NCBI GenBank assembly: GCA_037903355.1
Contig: JBAJFE010000061.1
Location: 310,001-374,000 of the forward strand
Length of the DNA: 64,000 bases
Direction: 5' to 3'
DNA from: Trichuris trichiura
Taxonomy: Eukaryota > Nematoda > Enoplea > Trichinellida > Trichuridae
Part shown: positions 11,469-25,363 of the stretch, piece by piece
Position numbering within the stretch: position 1 is the stretch's first letter
How the letters are laid out: every line of letters starts with the position of its first letter
Notes under the pieces: generated by a model
Seen by the model: the letters and a program-made list of their open reading frames with translations, nothing else
Told to the model about the DNA's origin: nothing
Database searches by the model: none
Translations under genes and position numbers: made by a program

Positions 11469-13488
11469 CTAAACACGGATTGTGCAAAGTATTTGGTTTG
11501 TGTAATTCACGGTTGCGAAGTTTGTTTTGGTGCACGTAGTCAATAAAAGATTTCGGGTAATCGTTTTAAAGTAATTAAGTTCTGACAGATATTCAGGATT
11601 GCATAAATTGATTGCTCTATCAATCATTGCACAAAGAATTTTTGGCATTACGAAACGTGGGTCATCCGATGAGAAATTGAGGTATTGGTTTGTGTGTTTG
11701 AGTTTCCTGTAAACTCTGGTTTTATGCCCTTGATTTGTCCGACTAATCAAACTGTCAAGAAAGGGAAGAGTTTTGTTTTTCTCTTTTTCCGTCGTGAAAA
11801 CACCGTGGTTTGAGCAAATGCTGTTTAGGAAGTGTAGAAATTGTTTTTCTTTTCCATTTTTCATAATTACGAAGATGTCATCTACATACATTTTGAACAG
11901 GCTTGGAGCAATTTGCCCGTCTACAGTTTGAAACGTTTGTCTTTCAAAACTTTCCATGAAGATTTCTGCTAAAACAGGGGATAATGAATTGCCAGTAGAA
12001 GGTCCGCTGGACTGCTTGTACAACTCATCAAAGAGGAAACTATTACCTTCTTGAATGCAGAAAGAAAGTACCGTAATAATGTGAAAAGCTTTCAGTTTTG
12101 TCCTGCTGAAGAGGTTTGTATCCGCGTTGAGGACATTCCCTGTAGTGTCGAGAATATCTGAAATGGGAATGCTGGGGAATAATTCTTTCCCGTCGTAACT
12201 AACTACCATCTCGTCCGGATCAAAGTGGCAGTTTCAGATTTCGTTGACGAAAGCTTTGTTATTTTTGACGAAGGACGGTTCTTTGCCAGTAAGAGGTTCG
12301 GTGAACATTTTTAAATACCGACTGAGTTCATTTATGGTACTTATTTTGTATTTTCAACGGGACATACTCCATACTCCGTACTAAGACACAATTATAACTG
12401 CTGTTATTTTTTGTTCTGTGCTTCGGCTGCTCTTGTATTTTTCCTTTGCATTTTGTTTTCACCTTTGGCTTGGTTTTAAACGCTTTTTTCTTTTGTCTTC
12501 ATTTTGTCCTTGCGTACATTGTTAGTTACTTTTCGTCCTATTTCTTTTACTTTTCTTTTAGCCACCGTTAATTGTGTGTTTTTTCAGCACTGCTGAGTTT
12601 GCTTCCTTCTAAATTCGAATTACTGTTACTTTTCTTATTATTTTCTTCACTTATTTTGTATCTTGTTCTGCAAGCTATACATTTCGCAGACGAAATAGTC
12701 AGGGCTATGTTTACCAGTGTCCGAGAGCTTGCTGGCGCTATCATCACTCACAGTTTTTTCACCCCGTCTACCTTATCGTCTGGTGGTAATAGCTCTTGCC
12801 TAATTTCTAACACTGTTGTGTCGAGGCTAGTATTTAATGTGCTGGTCGAAGTGTTCTGTTGACTTGCTCTCTGTTTCTTCAGCTTAACATTCGCACCGTA
12901 AACATTCTAGCTTATCAGCGTATGTTGGTTTAAGGAATGGGGACATTGTCATTCGGAAGCGAAAATTCCAGTATTCTTGGGAATCTTTTTATCCTTCGGG
13001 TTTGCCAGCATGTCAGGAAACAACAACTTCTGATTTGTCTGAAACGTCTTATGCTTTCTGCATGTTTTCGAAATGTAGAATGTGTAGGAGATGACCTCGT
13101 TATGGCCCCCACTGCGTTGAATTAATTTTATCTTTCCATAATTTTCTGTAATACACGTGTGCGTTGTAGATGGCTGTGGGCCTTTCAGCGATGTTGTACA
13201 GAACGATGTTCGATTGTGTCGTAGACTACTGCGTTCTGGAGATTTGTAGTTTTGCAGAAAAGGAAGCTCAGCGGTCGTTGCCATCCGCTTGTCTTTGGTT
13301 TCTGAAACTATTCCTACCTTCAGAAGAAATTTCTTTTCACCCTCTGATAAAAATATTGTCCCTTGGTTGCCTAGCTTTCTAGAACAACCAATTGGAATTT
13401 TCTTAAAGTCAGTTTCGGGTGTTGCAAAATTGTATACGGCGGTTTGGAGAAGGAGGTTTATTGTAGCATGTTTGCTGAGGCGCTCCAA
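11469..13488 (-). pseudogene. Penelope-like element reverse transcriptase, degraded
   Basis: The minus-strand frame 12209-11469 (246 codons) has VSYDGKELFPSIPI, SSGPSTGNSLSPVLAEIFM and YVDDIFVIMKNG (the YxDD active site), then LPFLDSLISRTNQGHKTRVY and YRKLKHTNQYLNF, all typical Penelope-like RT blocks. Just upstream, about 12350-12210, the frame LKMFTEPLTGKEPSFVKNNK continues but holds an in-frame stop. A further upstream frame, 13488-12949, begins MERLSKHATINLLLQTAVYN and resembles the N-terminal region of such proteins. Between them (about 12370-12930) is T-rich sequence with no recognisable part. No GIY-YIG endonuclease was found downstream (below 11469). The copy is inactive. Confidence 0.82.
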
Positions 13489-16400
13489 AAGTTCCCTTAA
13501 TTTTTATGTTAGGCTTAGGTGAGGTGCCTGTAGTACTGAGGCCACATACTGAACGAACCGTGACGATGAAAAGCGCGTTAATGTGCATTGTGTGCAGCGA
13601 TAGAGAAGGTGCATGGCAGAAATCCAGTCGTTTGCACTATGAAACACGTATACAGCGATTACTTAGGCGGCAATATGCTGCCGTCTGGTGCTGTGTTTCT
13701 TTCAAATAGACCATCATGTTCTGGCTTTCAACCGTATGTGAACTCAAGGACGTATGAATCGAGCATACTTACGTGAATTCGGTGACAGTCCGCATCGCAA
13801 TGGCTTTCTTTGGGGATGGGAAGGGGTCCTATCGATTTCGGCGTACGGCACGGTTTCTGTATGCTTCGCTGTTGCCATTTTTGTTCCCTAATTTCTCTGA
13901 ATTGGTGGGGTCCGCTTGCGCCGAAGGTCGCAAGTATCCTGCGGATAACTGTAATTTGCCTTTTCAGAAACTATTCTGGTCAGCTCAATCGCGCGCCCTC
14001 TTTAGCGGGGTTGTCGCGCCTGGTACTACGTTTTTACATGATTCGATCAGGACATTATATTCCCAGTTCGTATGTTCACATTGCTGGCCAAAAGGTTACA
14101 AGACCAAACAATGGAACATGGAAAGCCGCGAGACTTCTATGAAAGGTTTAGTTTCCTTTCTCGCATGGAAAACAAATCATTTTCTAAATGAGACCCTTAT
14201 GCACATTCGTTGATATCTGTCTAGAAGGAGGACTAAGGATAACAAGTAGAAAAAGGGCTGGAAAAAAGAAGTTACAAAAGTAGGCCTGAATGTTGTTACA
14301 AGTTAACGTCCAAAGACGGCTTTCCATGAAATCATCTGCCAATTCTGTCTTGTTAACCATTCTGTCAGAAGATTAGGTATCGATTTTTACTTACGGAGTT
14401 AATAAGCAACAAAACATAGTTTCCTATTATTGCCCTGATGACGGCTGCTGGCGCAGATCTGCAAGCTTCATTGTATAGAAACGCAGTTCGAGAACTCATA
14501 GTTCTGCAAATAGAAAGCCTATACAGTAAAAGTTCCCCGCACTGTTGCCGTTTAAGTTATTTCTTCACTTTCTTTCATTTTGCAAATGGCGTCTAAAGGA
14601 AGCGCCGGAAGTTCCGTGTTCGTTATTCGTGATTTCAAATATAACATTCTCCTATTAACCAACCATTCGAATAAAAAATTACGAACGGTGAAACTCTTGT
14701 GCGTGTGACGAGATGGAGCGTTTTTCATACGATAATGAGCTGTTACATGTTCAATGATTACTCGTTTAAATTTAGTTCGTTTTCTTTAAAGTTACGTACA
14801 TAATGAGGTCAGTTTCCGACCTTCCCGTTTAGCGTGTACAGTTTTAGCGCGTATATTTGTATGTATGTTGGCTAATTTGCCAAATGTTTTGATATGTCAG
14901 CATGGTAATTGCGGTAGGTGTTCTATCAGTTTTGGCATTAGTTACCCGTCAGTCTCCGTTTTCGGCCGTATGTCTTAGAGTCGTAATTTCGTGTGACCAA
15001 ACTTTCGCACACACTTGGTTTATCAACAGGGGCAAATAAGCAGGTGAAACACCGGAACCTTCGCATGCGTTCAGTTCTTGAAAGGAGGGATTTCCGAATG
15101 GGAAGAAACCATAAGGTAAACGAAATTCCGTGAGCTAGATTTCTCGAGTACTATAGTAGTGAGCATAACCAGTTGCTTTTTGCGCCATAAAGCGAGCGTC
15201 TGTTCAGTGTGGTATGGTTGATAAATAAAGAGTACAAATGCGCCTCAATCTCCCTGAGCCACCCGGAGCGGTACCGAGATAAAAAGATCTGTTCCTGGTC
15301 GAAAGATATCCGGAGCTTCGCGGCCGTAAGAAACGACATTTCCAATCAATTTAATGTAAACGTTTAGTCATCTGGAATTCCGAAACATATCTGTTATTTC
15401 GCTGCCCGTGTTCGGTATCTTCTGAGTTCATTCCAGTTGGGGATCCTGTCTTTTCGATATCCTTATCTTTCACGTGCTTTTAATTTGATTTTAATGATTT
15501 TATTCATGAATATATGGTGTCTTGGTACGGGAGAATAATTTTTCATAATGAATTGGCTTTAATTACGGAGTCCACATCCCGTCGAAAAGACGTTTATTTC
15601 TCCGGAGCTTTCAGGTCGAACGAGACCCGTCTTCAGCGGTTATAAGTTAAGACATTCAACTTATAACCGCTGAAGACGGGTCTCGTTCGACGCGAAAGCT
15701 CCGGAGAAATAAACGTTTTTTCGACGGGACTTGGACTCCGTAATTAAAGCCAATTCATGATTTATTCATTCATATATAACTGACGTTGATGGAACACTAT
15801 CTCTGTAAACCTACTGCAAAGCTTCGACAACCTTGCCTGGTTGCATCGAGTTTGATCGGATATGTAATATCTGCTCTGACCTAAAAATGATCATTTGCTC
15901 TACCGGGACAATAGCAATTGCTTTTAGCTCACTTTGAACAAGAGAAATGGAGAATTGAGTAACGTTACCTTTCTATACAAGTGGAAAGATAACAAAGATT
16001 AGATTGAGTATATTTTGCATCGGTGTCCTGCTAAAGATCGCAAAACATCTCCACGAAACTTTCGGATATTCGAGATTTTGCGTTTCAGTATATGGACCCC
16101 TCGATGTCACAACATCCGGTCCTATAACGGTCGCCGTTAGTTTTCTCCTTCTTTCAGACATAGTTGGGCACTTTGAAGTGCGAACCTAAACAGGGAGCCT
16201 TAGTAGAAGCTCGACTGTGCAAATTGCAATGCCAAAATCATGAAGAGTTGAACAAGACTCGCTAAAACCTGTTACTGTATTTCATTTGATGTTTCAGTGA
16301 CGAAACCGTTTTTTTAATAGCCAACAGCGGAATGTCAAAGCAAAGGAATCTGAATCATCCAGAAGGACCATTTCCATTGTGGAGAAATGCTCTCGACTGC

Positions 16401-17515
16401 CAAAACAGTAGCTGCAAAGCGAATTTCTCACTTTTTCTTTCCATCTCGTTTCTGCTGCTTATTCTGAACAGCATTACAACACTTTACTGAGATTCACTGC
16501 CTGACATAACGTTTTTCGGTTCTCCGTTTCTATATCAGCGCATACAGAGCTTCCAATTTTGGTTCACCAAACAGACGCTTCCAAAACGATAGCAGTTACA
16601 CAAAATACATTCTTATTTTTGTACGGCGTAAGCTCACTTTCTGGACGACAGAGAAAGGAGCACAAACGATGAACTGACTTTTCAGAATTTAAAATGGTTT
16701 ATCATAGGCTTAACATTGACTTAACATTTTGCTACCGGGGCGACAAATGATATTCTGACATGTAGTTCACGAGGAATACCTCTACTAATACGTGCTCAGT
16801 AAGGAAAGCGTCGTGAGGTTCCAAGCAAAATTTCAGCAGCTTGAGTGCTTCCATCTATCCCTTCTTGCTCACCAACAGTGCCTTCCAACTTCATTGTGTC
16901 TATGATTACTTGGTTTTCTACAATAACCCTTCATCAAACGTACGTAATCATAGTGCCTTGGCTCTGCCCGTTTACTCAATGAGCAGCATCATGTCGTCAA
17001 TAAATGTTCGTTCCTTACAGCATTTTTCTTAACGCATCAGTTCTACGGTTCGCCTTACCGGTACGTGTAAGTTCGAGCTTCTGAAGCTACAGCTTTACAC
17101 GTCAGTTCAACTGTTCTGTACACATTGGTCAGAAGTGTTTATTATAGTTACATGCCCACAACCTTAAAGCAATTAATCATTGTTATTGCCAATTTAGGGC
17201 ACAAATACTCGCCAACTGTTCGCATACCGACTCCATCAATCATAGTTTTCTTTTTTTACTTACGGTCTGTCGGAATGTTGTGAATTTTTTTTCTTTTTAA
17301 TCTTTCTTCTCCGAGGCTTCGAAGAAGACACTGCAGCAACTGCTACGCGATTTGCTCTTACTTCTGTAATCCAAAGGACTGAGAGGGATACTGAGCACTA
17401 GTGAGCATTGATTTCTTGTTTTCAAGACTGTACAGTCCTTATACGTAAATGTACCGAGTCAGTTTAACGTTTTAGTCATCTTTTGCTCTGACGACGACAG
17501 TGTTGTATTTTACAG
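13489..17515. other. Spacer upstream of copy B
   Basis: It contains foldback element 2. No convincing gene was seen. The missing first exon (signal peptide start) and promoter of copy B should lie here, but I could not place them. Confidence 0.5.
15515..15760. repeat. Foldback element 2
   Basis: Two inverted arms (about 15521-15645 and 15655-15759) share the same core as element 1. The left end has CTTGGTACGGG, while the right arm stops short of it. Imperfect 16-bp flanking repeats (14 of 16 match) lie at 15499-15514 and 15761-15776. It lies between copies A and B of the EGF genes. Confidence 0.72.
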
Positions 17516-20500
17516 CCGCAAACTACATGGAATGTAGTCAGACATCTGTCACTATTTGTCATCTTCAATTCTGTGAAGACATTATTGGCGGCAACGCTTG
17601 CCTGTCCTAACTATGGTGAATGTACCATTGAGATCGATAATGACACATGCTTGTTTATGTCGCGGAAGGCACAAATCATGTTTAGCAACGATATTTGTGC
17701 CGAACTGCCAAACGGTAAACTGTACGCATTCAAAATACCAGCCAATGCTAACTACTACTTTCATCCACCAACATTCTTTTATCCTTATCCTGGTTACTGC
17801 CCTTATTTCAAACGTGCGGCATCGTACGGTTACCGTACCCACAAGTACAGGAATGCGTGGCTAATAGTTGGTGTTGATACTGAAAGTGAAACTTCAAATG
17901 AAAAGATTATTCGGCTGCATTTGCAACACGCCGTTACAAAACAAGAGGATATGATTCGTTATCGAGTAACTGATAAGAAACTTCAACCCATTGGAAACTA
18001 TACCGTTATCAAGAACTATACCGTTCTGGAGGAGATTTATGCTAGAAACCCAAGCAAAGGCAATCCATTGGCTATTCTTGTATATTTATGGGATAATATG
18101 GAACCACAACACGAATGGCAACATGTGAGAACATTTGCTGAGCTTCTACCTGTAGACAAATCGCAAGCCCGGAATTGGGAAAGAACAGCCCGTGCTACTT
18201 GTGTGTTTCCGTCTCTGAGAAAACTGTGTGAATCCTTTAACGAGAAAACCGGGGAATGCATATGCCATCCTGGTTTTACGGGAACCTTCTGCGAGAAAGG
18301 CAAGTCTCCCATTGCGCATTTGATTTCTTTCATGAAAACTTCAGTGGTACAGCTCCCTCTTCCATACCATAGTATTCGAATGACGATTACTAGGCGCTAG
18401 CGCCCAGTTACATTAGTCGCAGAGGTTCATCTCTGTTCATCCTTGATAAGGCATTCCAATGTTAATTTTCTTTGCTCACAGTGTGAAGTGGCACCTTTCT
18501 CATTGCCGTTCAAATTATGTGGTGGCATACTTTCATATTTTTAATACTTCAGTCTTCCATGCATATTGGTCAATCGCCTTTATATTTTTTCAGAAATATT
18601 TTGAAATATGCTGAACGACTCTGCTAAGTTTTTGAGGGTTACGTTACGTTTTGTTCTGCTTCTTACTTTCGTCGATTTTCAGACATCAACGAATGCAATC
18701 AGTCTCCCTGTAAAAATGGGGACTGCAAAAACACGCGCGGTTCTTATCATTGTATATGTAAGGATGGTTGGATAGGAAAGCATTGCGAAACTGGTAGCTA
18801 ATAAGCGTTGCGTTTCATCAGAAAACCGCCGAAACGTTTAAGATTTGAATGAATGCAATTATCCGTACATCTGCGGTCCTAGAGGAACTTGTGAAAACAC
18901 GCCAGGGAGCTACCATTGCGCTTGCGCAGCTGGATATACCGGAAAGCATTGTGATACCGGTCACTTGTTTGAATTGGGATATTGGATATAATTTTGCTAG
19001 TTTCCATTCTTGTAGACTTTGAAGAATGCTTGCAGCAGCCTACACCTTGTTTTCCTCATGGAAAGTGTATTGACACATTTGGATCGTACATATGTCATTG
19101 TAATCCTGGATGGACTGGGAGCAATTGTGAAAAAGGTGCTTATTGTTTTTTCACTGGTTTCTCCGAGCATATACGAACTCAAATTATTTCCATTTATTAG
19201 ATTTGGATGAATGCAATTCTGATGAAGAGGTTTGTTTCAACGGTGGTAGATGTACTAATACGGTTGGCAGCTATATGTGCACATGCAGCGAACGATGGAC
19301 GGGTCCAAAATGCCGAGAAGGTTAGTACTGATCGGTGCTACCGTTCATGCTTTTGACCAGTTATTCTCAACTTCCTTCGCCAGAAACTGCTTTTTATAAA
19401 AGAGAGTGGAACTTTCCGAGAAAGCCCTAAAATTTATTTCAACTGTGACACTGAAAAATCTTTCGCGGAATTTCCCCTTACCCGCATTCCCCGATGAGGG
19501 CGACATAGTTATGCGATAGGACCGGATGATCTTCAAGCTGGCCTATTCGCTCTCTGAACTCAGTGATTTCTGAAAAGCGGACTTTGAGATGTGCATGTTT
19601 CCGGGCTATCACAATGGTTAAAATAAAGTATTTTCTTGAGATGTGGCAGCGCCATGTAAGAACTTAAGAGCTAACAATCCATCGTGGTAGCTTTTCTAAG
19701 TGCTTATATGTTAATCTTACTTTCCCTTACGGCATTAAGCTCCGAATGCTGCTGACTTGACTCTGTTAGTCACGTCTCCGCCGTTCGCCAGTAAGAAGAT
19801 AACAAACTGTAATTTACACTGTAAATCCTTCAGTCTGCGAACGCATTGTCGTTATCTGATTTTTAATCAGCGAATTACAGTCTGCACAGGAAGTCGCCTT
19901 CTCTTTTTCACTCGTTTGCTTAGTAAGTGCTTGATCTATCGTTGCGGTAACTTCACTCAGATGTTTATTACGGCACTTACAGTTCATTGAATAGCTCGCG
20001 ATATTTTCACTGCCGTTCCTTTTCTAGTCAACGGGGGACACTGTTCTTCGATTCTCATTTCATCTTTCTTTAACTCATTGGGAACTACAGCTATTTTTGC
20101 AGCCGTCGACCTTTGCAAGAAATTGGACTGCATTAATGGCTTATGCGTCGCAAAGGAAAAAGTTTTTGAAGTTGAATGTAAATGCTACATGGGATGGTCA
20201 GGCGATCGCTGTACTATCGGTATGCATCAACAGGGGAAATGTTCTTTTTGTGGTATTTCACATTAGATAAGGATGAATGCCGTGAGACCAAAGATCTCTG
20301 TTCAAACAATGGTGTATGCTCAGATCCGAAAGGAAATTATACCTGCACGTGTAATGCAGGCTACACTGGTAAAAATTGCGAAAAAGGTAGTTCCGTCTAG
20401 TAGCATTGGTTCGATTTGACTAAGTCAAGACTTTGCCGACCATCGTCATATTTCAACAGCAGTTACGATCGTTTTCCTTCTTTTCGAAAGCGGCAATGTT

Positions 20501-23500
20501 TTCATTCTGTTGTAGTGAAACTTCTTAGACGTAAACGAATGCGCCAATGCAGGTTGCATAAACGGTTATTGCATTGATTTGGTGAATGGATACAAGTGCG
20601 AATGTTACATTGGTTTCACTGGTGCAAGTTGTGCTATCGGTTAGCAGCACTTTTTAACACGATTAGATGAGCACTTCGGCTTCCTCTTTTACTGCCTTCA
20701 TGTTTTAGAATTAAACCCCTGTGATTACTTATCGTACGATTGCGGCAAAGGTTGGTGTGTAGCAAAGGGCAAGATTCCTTTCTGTTTATGTCTGCCTGGT
20801 TACACTGGTCTGCATTGCGAGCAAGGTAAGTGGCAATGGAATACATGCAGATGCTGAAAGAGTGGATGAGTTAATGAGTCTTCTTTGTTCCCCGAAAATA
20901 CTGCTGTTTGTCATTGTTTCAACGTATAGAATTGTAAGTGAAGGTCATATCAGTTTTTTCTCCTTTATTTCCTTTCGGATGGCTAAGTGGGCGCATCCTT
21001 CGGCAATTCAATTTTTTGCTGTATCGTATGGTTTGGCAAAGCTTTTGTTTGATTGATGGATGTGCTGAGATAGTTATTACGCTTTCATGTTAACAATCGC
21101 TGCTGAATCGAATGCTTCTCCCGTCGTCTGACTGGAAACGGTAATAATGGTCGTCTGAGAGATTTTCTTTACACTAATATGTGCGGAACAGCTCAACTGC
21201 TGCTTGACAGCTCTCTTTCTTAGACCTGCTTAAAGTGATGCGCGGGCACGACGTTGAATGGCGACTTCGTGCCGTCGGTTTAGTTTTTTCTTTTGAATTT
21301 TACTTGCTAAACCCTAATCTTTGAGGACTATAAGGAAATCGAGCAACTATGGTTGCACTTACAGTGCGTGCATGGTTGCTCGATTTCTTTATAGTCGCTC
21401 GTTGCAACTGATGCTTTCAATATCTGTCGAAATCGGTTGTAATGTCATGTAATGGTGAAAGTCACGATTCATTGGCGGTACCGCGTCCTTGTCTTCGTTA
21501 AACTATTGTCCTTTGCTTCATTTAATCACTGACAGGCGCTGTTCGTGTGAGAATAGTGCTTCAAGAAAGTCAATGCTAAATAACACTAGGCTTCAACAAT
21601 TTTTCGTCCCGCGAACGTAACTCTTGCAGTTTTGTCTTTGCTGATCAGTTGAATTCCATGATTTGAGCTCGACTGAATTCTTCATTGTACATTGTGTATC
21701 TCACGAAAACATGCTCTTTGTGTCGCCGATTCTTTGTAGTCATAGTGTTTTCATCTAGATTAATTACTCTACTTCAGATTGCTAAATTGAGAGGAAGCAG
21801 TGTTTGAATTATCGTGTTCCCTTCTCTGAAATGACCTTTAAGTTTCTTTCGTTCGATTTTATTTTATCGTTTCGTTGTCTTCAGTTTAGTCTACAGGCAG
21901 GGATGGTTAAGTATGTTCGGCGCAGCAGTACTTTCAGTTGTTTGCGATGAGATTTGTTTCTTTGTATACCTTAATTTGTTGTTAATCTTTTACTCTTCAG
22001 CGATCAACAAATGCGAAAGAGACCCTTGCGTAAATGATGGTCTTTGCGTGGTTAACGAATGGATGAATCAATTTGAATGCATTTGTGGGCCGAACTACAG
22101 CGGCTTGGACTGTTCCATTTGTAAGTTAAACATTCTGTTGGATGGCGGCACGCCTGTAATCAGTTGTGCATAAGACTAAGAAGTAGTGTTTTTTTTGCTT
22201 TCTCCTTAGTCAGCAGCGTTTGGAAAGTTTTTTCTATGAGTTTTTTGCGGTATTTACAACCTGGTTTTTTAAAGAACATTTATTTCATTAGTGTTGTTAA
22301 ATGCCGGAAAAAAATTTTAGATGAAAGAATTAGCGTTGTATATTTTGTGGATGCACATTTTCTTTTGAGGGATCAACGTATGTACAAATGGGGCTCCACT
22401 ACTTGCGGTACCGTTTCCTTCGAAGCGTTGCAACGAAAGTGAACACGCCCAATTGACGCATTTAATGCTGAACCAGACCGTAGCCGTTTCTTCTGTCAGA
22501 ATTTTCAATTGCTTTCCGTTGGAGGCACATTGGTTTAAGTTTAGGCTTAAGATTCTGCTTGAGATGAAGTTGTGGTCCACAGGATTCAATTGGTTGCAGC
22601 TGACTCACAGTGGTGAAATACCACGGTGCGCCGTTTTGAGAGACTGATACGACGAGCTATAGCAACCCGTACTGAAAATTAGAATCTACTGAACATGAAA
22701 CGTTTGTTTACAAGGTTAAGGCTTTTCTAAGAGGCTGCAGGAACCTAATCTCTTGAATTAATTGGCGAGAAGTCATGTCTTACAGGCGTACTTTCTAAAA
22801 CGGTAATTTTGTTTTGGTGTTAATAACATGGTATTTATTCACGCACTTGCGGGAGGTCAGTGATCTGTTCATTGTGCTCAGCTGATATTTGCAGCAACAA
22901 TTGAACTCTTTCCTTCCTTGTGTCAAAGGGAGCTTGAAGGAATCATCCCGTGCTGAGTCGTGGTTTACCAGGCGTAGCCTGCATTACCGTGGCGTGCAGT
23001 TTTATTTGTGCATTTTTTTCCATTCCTTTGTGTGATTTTCGGCAGAAAGCGGCGTCATCTTGAAGCTGTAGATCGACTTTCTTAATTTTTATCGCCTGTG
23101 TTTATATAGATGAATAACAAAATTGCCATTTTAAAGCGGCTGTGTTCCATCACCGAACCGACCGTACGCTGTGGATCTCATGTATGTACGATCTCCATGA
23201 GCTAGAGATCAAAAAGTGACACTTCATTCTTCGCCATACTCCTCTGATTCGATTTCTAGCTGCAACCCTTTACAGGAGTGATGCTGTGCGGAGAGCCCAC
23301 TAGTGAAGTAGATCAATCCTTTCATACTGCTGCACGGTCAGGGCTTGGCGGCTATGAATTAACGTTAATCAGAAGGAAAAATACGATATATATATATATA
23401 TACATATATATATAATCCAAACGACGTGGTCTTATTTCGCAACTCCCTTTATTTTCCGGTGTTTCACACAACGACGGTGCAGCTTTCTCTGGAGGCTGTT

Positions 23501-24353
23501 GATGTTTATGGCAGTCTGCGGGACATGACAGTGCGTGTCATATGCATTAACCTGTGGGCAGTCTTTCGTTCTCAGCGCTTCTCTGCAGTGTTTGCTTCAG
23601 ATAATAATCCGTGCATTCCTTCACCATGCAAAAATGACGCCTCATGCACTATTAACGAAACGTCTCCTTATGGTTATACATGTTTGTGCAAACCTGGATT
23701 TTACGGTGGAATCTGCGAGGCCATTGAAGGGTCTGCCTTGCTCAGTAAGTACATTCTTGACACGCTTTGTTGTCTCTGCACCCTCTGCGCTGACTAATTT
23801 CTTTATACTGAGAGCATAATATTCTTGTAAACTGTTTGGCTAATCATTCGACAGGTTCCTTTTCCTCGATAAATTCCGTACGTTTTGTTTTTGGAATGGG
23901 TGTAAACTGATGTTTGCTTTCCCTAACTTCATTTGCCTCGTTTTCGCTGCCTATTATAATTGGGTGAGCAACGGTCGCTGCATTGTTTCGACATCTATGC
24001 TCTGAGCTATTATTTTCCACTAATATTTTTCTTTGCTATCTCGTGGCGCTATTCGGAAACAATGACGTCTATAAAACTGGATACTTCTTTTGGAACTGCA
24101 TTTACATTTTTATTCTAACCAGAGGTGGTCCTAAATTATTCTTCTGTAACCTATTTTACTGTGTAATGAAAAATATATTATTTTAGCTTCTACGTCATCT
24201 GGTTTCTCCGCAAGAGAAAATAACATGAAATTAACCGTTCTTACACTGCTTCTTTTTGTGTTTCTGCTGGTCCAACGTGGTTTCGAGGGATCCAGTACAC
24301 CTACTTTTCTTCTCTGTCAAGTCAGTAATAATAAACTCACGTTCATGAAATAA
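17516..24353 (+). CDS. EGF-repeat membrane protein, copy B (12 exons seen)
   Basis: Exons are 17516-18299, 18683-18793, 18843-18959, 19016-19135, 19201-19320, 20103-20219, 20267-20386, 20529-20639, 20709-20825, 22001-22120, 23601-23744 and 24187-24353. All junctions after the first are phase 1, and the joined frame is open for 716 codons including the TAA. The first listed exon encodes a hydrophobic stretch that could be the end of a signal peptide, then an unrecognised domain of about 220 residues ([16 protein letters not shown] at its start, several N-glycosylation sequons) and one EGF. Ten single-EGF exons follow; several begin DINEC, DLDEC or DVNEC, typical of calcium-binding EGF. The last exon has a hydrophobic anchor and a short tail. 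The start codon is not resolved: an upstream exon splicing into the acceptor at 17514-17515 is needed. Intron 1 begins with GC (18300-18301), not GT. Likely an extracellular adhesion or binding protein; function unknown. Confidence 0.85.
21326..21396. repeat. Hairpin with 22-bp arms in copy B intron 9
   Basis: Arms 21326-21347 (GACTATAAGGAAATCGAGCA...) and 21375-21396 are inverted with one mismatch, separated by 27 bases. The intron is otherwise without recognised elements. Confidence 0.85.
23391..23414. repeat. (TA)n microsatellite in copy B intron 10
   Basis: An alternating TA tract interrupted once by C, at the place where copy A has the large Tigger insertion (A: 709-8823). A similar TA tract is at 39887-39908. 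Confidence 0.95.
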
Positions 24354-25363
24354 ACTCTTCAGTGTACAAATGATGTGATTCCTTACGTTTTCACCGTCAA
24401 AAAAGAGAAATGTTAAATTCTACGTAAATAACGCTTCTTAGCAAATTCTTTATCCGCAAGAATAGATGCTCAATTGTGTTACGGGATTGGTTGAATTGGT
24501 AAAATATGCTGTCGTGTTTAGCTCAGAAATGGACGTCCTTTATGTACGTTTCCCTGCTGCGATAGCGGTATCTAAGCTTTATGTTTTTATCAACTATCAA
24601 TGATAATAGAATTTCTGCAAGGTTCTATAGGAAAGTTTACATAGGCTTCGTATAAGTGCATAATATCTTGTTGTTAGAAGGGCAGTGGGAAAATTTGTAG
24701 ATTTGTCTGCAGTAATGATGATTTCTTTTCAAAGCAGCAGATATAGAACTATTACGAAGAAGTAGGATGACACAAAACTGATTTAGTTTGCGGAATATTT
24801 TTTCTTCGTATGGTGACTGAGCAATCAATGTTGTTTACATGCTGTGCGCCAAGCGTATTTGAATAAAATTCTTGAACGCTATCACAAATGCATGATGCTG
24901 AACTTTTACTGCGATATATTCACCATGTACTGTCAGTACACAAGGGATAGTGTTGTTTAGTTTATGTGCGTGCTAAATGGATGTGCTTTCATCGATGAAA
25001 ATGTTTTTAGTCCAGTAGTTCCGTTTGTCCATGTTTCTCATGGTTTCACTACTGCGTCCTCTCACAATTGCTTTACACTTTCGTAACTTCACTTAGCTGT
25101 ACCTAGGAATGTGGTTCGCAGACCGACATTTTCGGTTACAATCACAGATTTCGAAGCGTACACAAAGTATTATCGGTTATATCATCAAACAGTTTGCCAC
25201 TTATTAATATTCGTGAAACTTAATCTGATGTCAGTGACAGCGATATAATAATTACAATTGTTTTCTTTTTTGTTTCCTCGTAACTGTCGTGCAGAAATTT
25301 TCTTGTGATTTTTTTTATAGCAGTGTTTTTTGGCTCGTTTTTGTTAACGTTTATTCTATAAAC

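Noticed and set aside
11341..11535. Possible GIY-YIG endonuclease tail of the Penelope-like element
   Set aside because: No GIY or YIG block could be read in any minus-strand frame below 11469.
13773..14213. 146-codon + strand frame
   Set aside because: No splice context or recognised motif, and overlapping frames of similar length exist; likely chance.
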